Shown here one piece after another: positions 33,163 through 64,000 of a stretch of 64,000 nucleotides of DNA. The notes under the pieces were generated by a model. That model ran no database searches and was not told where the DNA came from. It saw only the letters and a program-made list of their open reading frames with translations. Every line of letters begins with the position of its first letter. Within the stretch, counting starts at the first letter, position 1. Origin of the DNA: Oryzias latipes (taxonomy: Eukaryota > Chordata > Actinopteri > Beloniformes > Adrianichthyidae); contig NC_019863.2 in the NCBI RefSeq assembly GCF_002234675.1, positions 2,408,609 to 2,472,608 on the forward strand. The letters are read 5' to 3'. The position numbers and the translations under genes are program-made.

Positions 33163-33705
33163 AAGTCTCACTCCAATAATCTTTTTATCTATTGTAAAAG
33201 CGTTCCCTGCGGTCTTTAATTATGATTACGCTGTTTTGAGCTAAAATCAAAAAGCTGTGTAGTTTTCTAGGACATAGTTCCTGTAGAGCGGCAGGATTTC
33301 TTTAGAAATTCACCTCTGAGTGGTGGGTGGGACCCTTGGCGTGGACTAAGCCTTCCCATCATCCCTTTGTTTACACTCTCTCCTGCTAGCTAACGAAAAT
33401 GGTGAGCGATGTTGTAGCTTACAGTTTAGAACCAGATTTCAACTCAGTTGAGGAAAAAGGACATTAATGGATCTATTTGTCTTCAAGTGGATGCATCAGA
33501 ATAGAGCGGAGCAGGGAGCTTGTGGCTTACCGATTGGTAGTTTGTACAAAACAAGTATAAGCTTTTCAAACAGCATTTTTTCATCTTCTTCTGATTCACC
33601 ACAGTTTCAATAAGGAAATACTAAGAAATGCATTTCTAATCTTAATTTTCTTTATATATGTTCTCCACTAGGAAAAAAAGCCACAAAATTATGTTAAAAA
33701 CATAA
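33163..33705 (-). mobile_element. R2-family copy, minus orientation, near complete
   Basis: Starts AAAGTCTCACTCCAATAATC and runs through GGACATAGTTCCTGTAGAGC and GTGGATGCATCAGAATAGAG. It ends around CACAAAATTATGTTAAAAAC. It is only about 140 bp downstream of another R2 copy in the opposite orientation. Confidence 0.65.
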
Positions 33706-36256
33706 AAATTTAGAATAAACGTATTTGCATTAGCTTTGGTTTTTGATCTCAGGAAGATCACAAATGTGACCTTAGACCTACAGGATATTTGATTTACCAA
33801 TTTCTTAAAAAACAATTGGGGGCTTTTCATGCTTGAGTCAAGCTTTCATTTTTAATAAGTCTAAAAGAATATGGGATTATTCTATGCACGCATTTCATAA
33901 ATATGATATACAAGATTAAAGGTAAATCTAACAGAAAAGGAAAGCACATTAGCCTAAAGATTCAATTGTGATGCTACTAATCAAAGCTAATTTAGGAGTG
34001 AAAGTGGGCAGGCTGGTGTCTCTGTGGGGCTCCTTGATGCTCTGACGATGGGGCTAGAATGAAAGCAGTGGGGATTGGTTCTGGTTCTCCTAAGACCTTG
34101 AAAAGTGCTTTTCAGTCAGAATCTTCTAGGTTTGGTAGACTTATAAGGACTGCTCTGGACATGGATGAATTCTGGTTTAAACAGAGAAAAATCCCTTTTA
34201 TTTTAGATCAATAGTAAAGCCAAAATCTTCTTAAAACTCTATTTTTTAAATTAAAAAATGACCACAATTTTCTCTTATTAAAGCGCCAACAAGGGCTGTG
34301 TTTTATTGTAATGTGATGGGAATAAAATGTTAGAAGTGGAATTGAAAAAGTGCCTGGGTTTTGGGCTCTCACATACTAACAAGCACAGTTGAGTTGTTTT
34401 TCCCTTGCTGTTGGCCTCTGCAAACAAAGTGCTGAATTGCACCAGCTTTGCTCTGAAGGGAAAAAGGAGTAAAAAAAAAAAACCCTTAGTAGTCTGCACA
34501 GTGGTCTGATTTTTAGCCAAACGGGCGTGCTGGCAGAAAGAACGCTTTCCCAGGCAGCACAAGCAAAGAGAGAGCCAGAGTGGGGCTATTAAATTATACA
34601 ACTGCCTTCTGTTTCCTGCTGAAACCTGGTTTACGCTGATTTTTTTATTTTATTTTTTCAGGAAAAAGGTGAGATATTCCAGTAGCTGTTTGTGTATTTT
34701 CCCCTCTTTTCAAGCAAAAACAGGTTTATTGTTTTAGCTGCTGAAGTGCTGACAGATGGCGAGTGTTGACTCTGAAAGGTAGAGTATACGACTGAACTGA
34801 TGCAAAAATCTATTTTTCACTTTGTTGCTACTCTTTTGAGAAACTTGTCAAGGTTCTGGTTGGACAACAGCTCTTTGAAAAATTAGCATGGACACATTTA
34901 GACAAAGTTGTTGGGTTTAAATACAGGTTTTTACAGAATTGTTAGAACTCCTCTGCTAGTGAGAGAAAAGGCCACAATAATCACTCAACAAACTGTGATC
35001 TATTTAAAATATCATAAAATACTGAAAATTACACATTTCTTTTGGACTGCTGGTAAATGATATAGAAATAAGGGCTGGACAAAAATGATGGTATCCCTAA
35101 CAAAAAGGTTAAAAATGGGGACATTTAAAGTTAGAGGTTTCATCTTATTGTTCTCAGTGTTCCTGTTATTAATGTTGTGGATGTTCTTCAAGATGCAGAG
35201 GTCAGCAGCCAACCTGGCAGAATGTCACTTAAGGAGGAACATGCTTATAATCGCTTCTGCTAAAATGACAGTCTATTAAAAATTATACATGTCAGATTAG
35301 TTCCAAAACCATGATCAGACTAGGTTAAATACAGTTTTAGTTTTTCCCTTGAAGCTCCCAAATGGTGTTTTTAACATGTTCTAGTAGCATATTTTTCTGA
35401 TGATGTATGAAAAAGAATTATGAGTAAAAAGGCATTTCTGAGAATTTCTTCATTCAAATGGTGTGAATCAGGAGTGACATAGGAAAAAACTTTGAGCAAG
35501 ACCACTGTGCCAACGGTCCCACCAAACAATTTTAAAGGCTAAAAAGGCATAATCATGAGTATTGCATTCAATTCATTTCATTTAATTCATTCCTCACAAA
35601 AGAAAACCCAAAGCAGTATTTTTGCTCTGTTCACGCATTCCTCTGAAAACCTGGTCTCTGAGCACCAGCCCCTCCCACTCCACGAAAACGAGTGGGTTTG
35701 CTTACATTGTGACGTCACAGATGTCAAATTGGCACTTCATGTCAGAAACATTGCTGACCCTGGAGATGGGCCTTTAAACCGTCTTCAGATCACTTGTTAG
35801 GAATCTTGTTTGTTTGTGCCACTAGGTGGAGATGTTTATTCTTTCTAGGCCTCCTTAAACACTCATGGAGAACTTCAGAATTAACATAACCCCCCCAAAA
35901 ATGACCAACCATCATCAGCATTTATTGAGTAGATTTTGGTTTTTGATTCATTTAAGTCCGTTTGAATTCTTAAAGATTTCCATTTTTTTTCTTGTAATAT
36001 ATATTCTCCTGCCATTGTGACACAAAAAAAAAACCCTAAAAAGTGTATTCTTGTGTTCATACGGCAATAAAGACAGATTGTGTCTAATATGTTAAGACTT
36101 TATGAAACGTATCAGAGGGAAGATGGTGTATTCTTTTATCTCCGGGTTTAGTTTTGATTTGATAACTGCTCGTTTGAAAGTGAAGTGGAAAAATGAAGAT
36201 GGTGCTCTGCAGCAGCAGCCATGTGAAAGAGTTGGAGGGCTTGCTTAAGCTGTCAT
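33706..36256 (+). other. ampd2 intron 1 sequence, with an R2 fragment
   Basis: No coding exons recognised. 35,345-35,565 is an R2 left-end fragment (AATGGTGTTTTTAACATGTT, then GTGTGAATCAGGAGTGAC). Confidence 0.4.
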
Positions 36257-36290
36257 GTGTTGCTATCCCTTCCTGGGCATTGGCTGTCAC

Positions 36291-36298
36291 TATTTATA
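36291..36298 (+). promoter_or_regulatory. ampd2: TATA-like box of a second ampd2 promoter
   Basis: TATTTATA at 36,291-36,298 would place transcription start near 36,320. That is upstream of the 36,630 and 36,873 ATGs but downstream of an in-frame ATG at 36,306. Sequence evidence only. Confidence 0.3.
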
Positions 36299-36872
36299 AG
36301 ACTTCATGTCAGGCAGCTCTGGCTGTGTGTGTTTAGGCTGTCCCCCCTCAGAAGTTTCCAGCACAGGAGGTTGGGGGCTGTGCTTATCTTCACCACCCGT
36401 TTATTTATTTTTCTTTCTTCTTTTTGTTGCTCCGTCTGTTTGGATGATTGTTCCGATTTTTCTTGTAGAGGGGGAAGAACTTTTTTTGCTTTTTGTTCAC
36501 CTCGGCTGGGTGCGGACAGAGCAGGCTGTCATGCTAGCAGCACACTTTAGCAATGCCCCTTTTATGGCTGTATCTCACTGCATCAACTACAGGAAGCTCT
36601 TTCCCTGGTTGCCAGGACAACAGCAGAGGATGGCCCTCAGCAAGGCCCTGCAAAGAGTGTTGTTGTGCAGTTCTGACCAGCTGCTGGGTGGGAGTGGGAG
36701 GAGCCAATCCTGCAGAGGAGCTCCCCCGAGCTCAGGATGGGTCCTGCCGCCGCACTCCCCCAGTCCGAGTCACAGCTGTAGGGTTTCTTGCGGTGCTTGT
36801 CTCTCCCTCTGCTGGCCGCTGCACAGCTCCAGCACACTTTGGTCCAGGGCTAACAGGCGTACTCATGTTAAG

Positions 36873-63784
<26,912 letters not shown>

Positions 63785-64000
63785 CGCCCCATCACCCCAC
63801 CATGAGGCCGAAAACAGCTTCCTGCTTGAGAAAGCCAAGGTTACGCTGCTGCCTCGTACTGAGGGGCGGCGTTCTTCAGAATTGTCAAAAAGACATCTTT
63901 TTTTTTTTTCTTCACCTTTTGATCTAACATGGTCTTAAGTTCCCTGTATGACATGTGGAATGAGAATCATCTAAATGAATTCCCTTTTCCTTTGATTTGA
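63785..64000 (+). other. ampd2: ampd2 3'UTR, start
   Basis: Non-coding sequence after the stop. No poly(A) signal is seen before the window ends. Confidence 0.7.

Overview
The window is vertebrate nuclear DNA, almost certainly from a teleost fish. It carries intron-split genes with GT-AG junctions, an AT-rich background, tRNA-derived SINEs, L2-type LINE, Tc1, hAT and Gypsy remnants, and many short inverted-repeat elements. The three proteins recognised match the vertebrate trio AMIGO1, GPR61 and AMPD2, which lie close together on human chromosome 1p13. This is conserved microsynteny. I cannot name the species from sequence alone.

Layout. 1-7,600 has no gene. It holds a (TATC)n microsatellite, an interrupted SINE, a nested group of MITEs and one arm of a 0.75-kb inverted repeat. 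7,796-9,244 (minus) is the single coding exon of amigo1, with a probable 5'UTR exon ending at 9,454. 9,700-22,100 is repeat-rich intergenic DNA: the second inverted arm, piggyBac-like MITEs, a broken L2 LINE, a Gypsy gag remnant and SINE copies. 22,126-28,075 is gpr61: one predicted 5'UTR exon with upstream ORFs, an intron, a single coding exon (24,501-25,904) and about 2.2 kb of 3'UTR. 28-31.1 kb is intergenic and includes a long repeat that recurs at 42.6-44.7 kb and, inverted, at 57.9-58.2 kb. A CpG-dense block at 31.4-32.0 kb looks like a promoter and ends in a tiny phase-compatible first exon for ampd2. A small minus-strand ORF with one membrane segment starts at the edge of this block. 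From there to 63,784 is ampd2, reconstructed here as 18 coding exons (833 codons plus stop) with every junction in frame. The 3'UTR runs off the window.

Function. amigo1 encodes a neuronal LRR-Ig adhesion protein, gpr61 an orphan biogenic-amine-like GPCR, and ampd2 the AMP deaminase that turns AMP into IMP. They share a neighbourhood, not a pathway. The ampd2 gene appears to have several first exons (31,991, 36,873 and perhaps 45.7-46.1 kb), which would vary only the N-terminus. One of its introns (after exon 9) appears to use a GC donor.

I found no convincing new multi-gene system. The best leads are the small divergent membrane-protein ORF at the ampd2 promoter, the alternative first exons, the GC-AG intron, the gpr61 uORFs, a long palindrome in an ampd2 intron, and several cleanly nested transposons.
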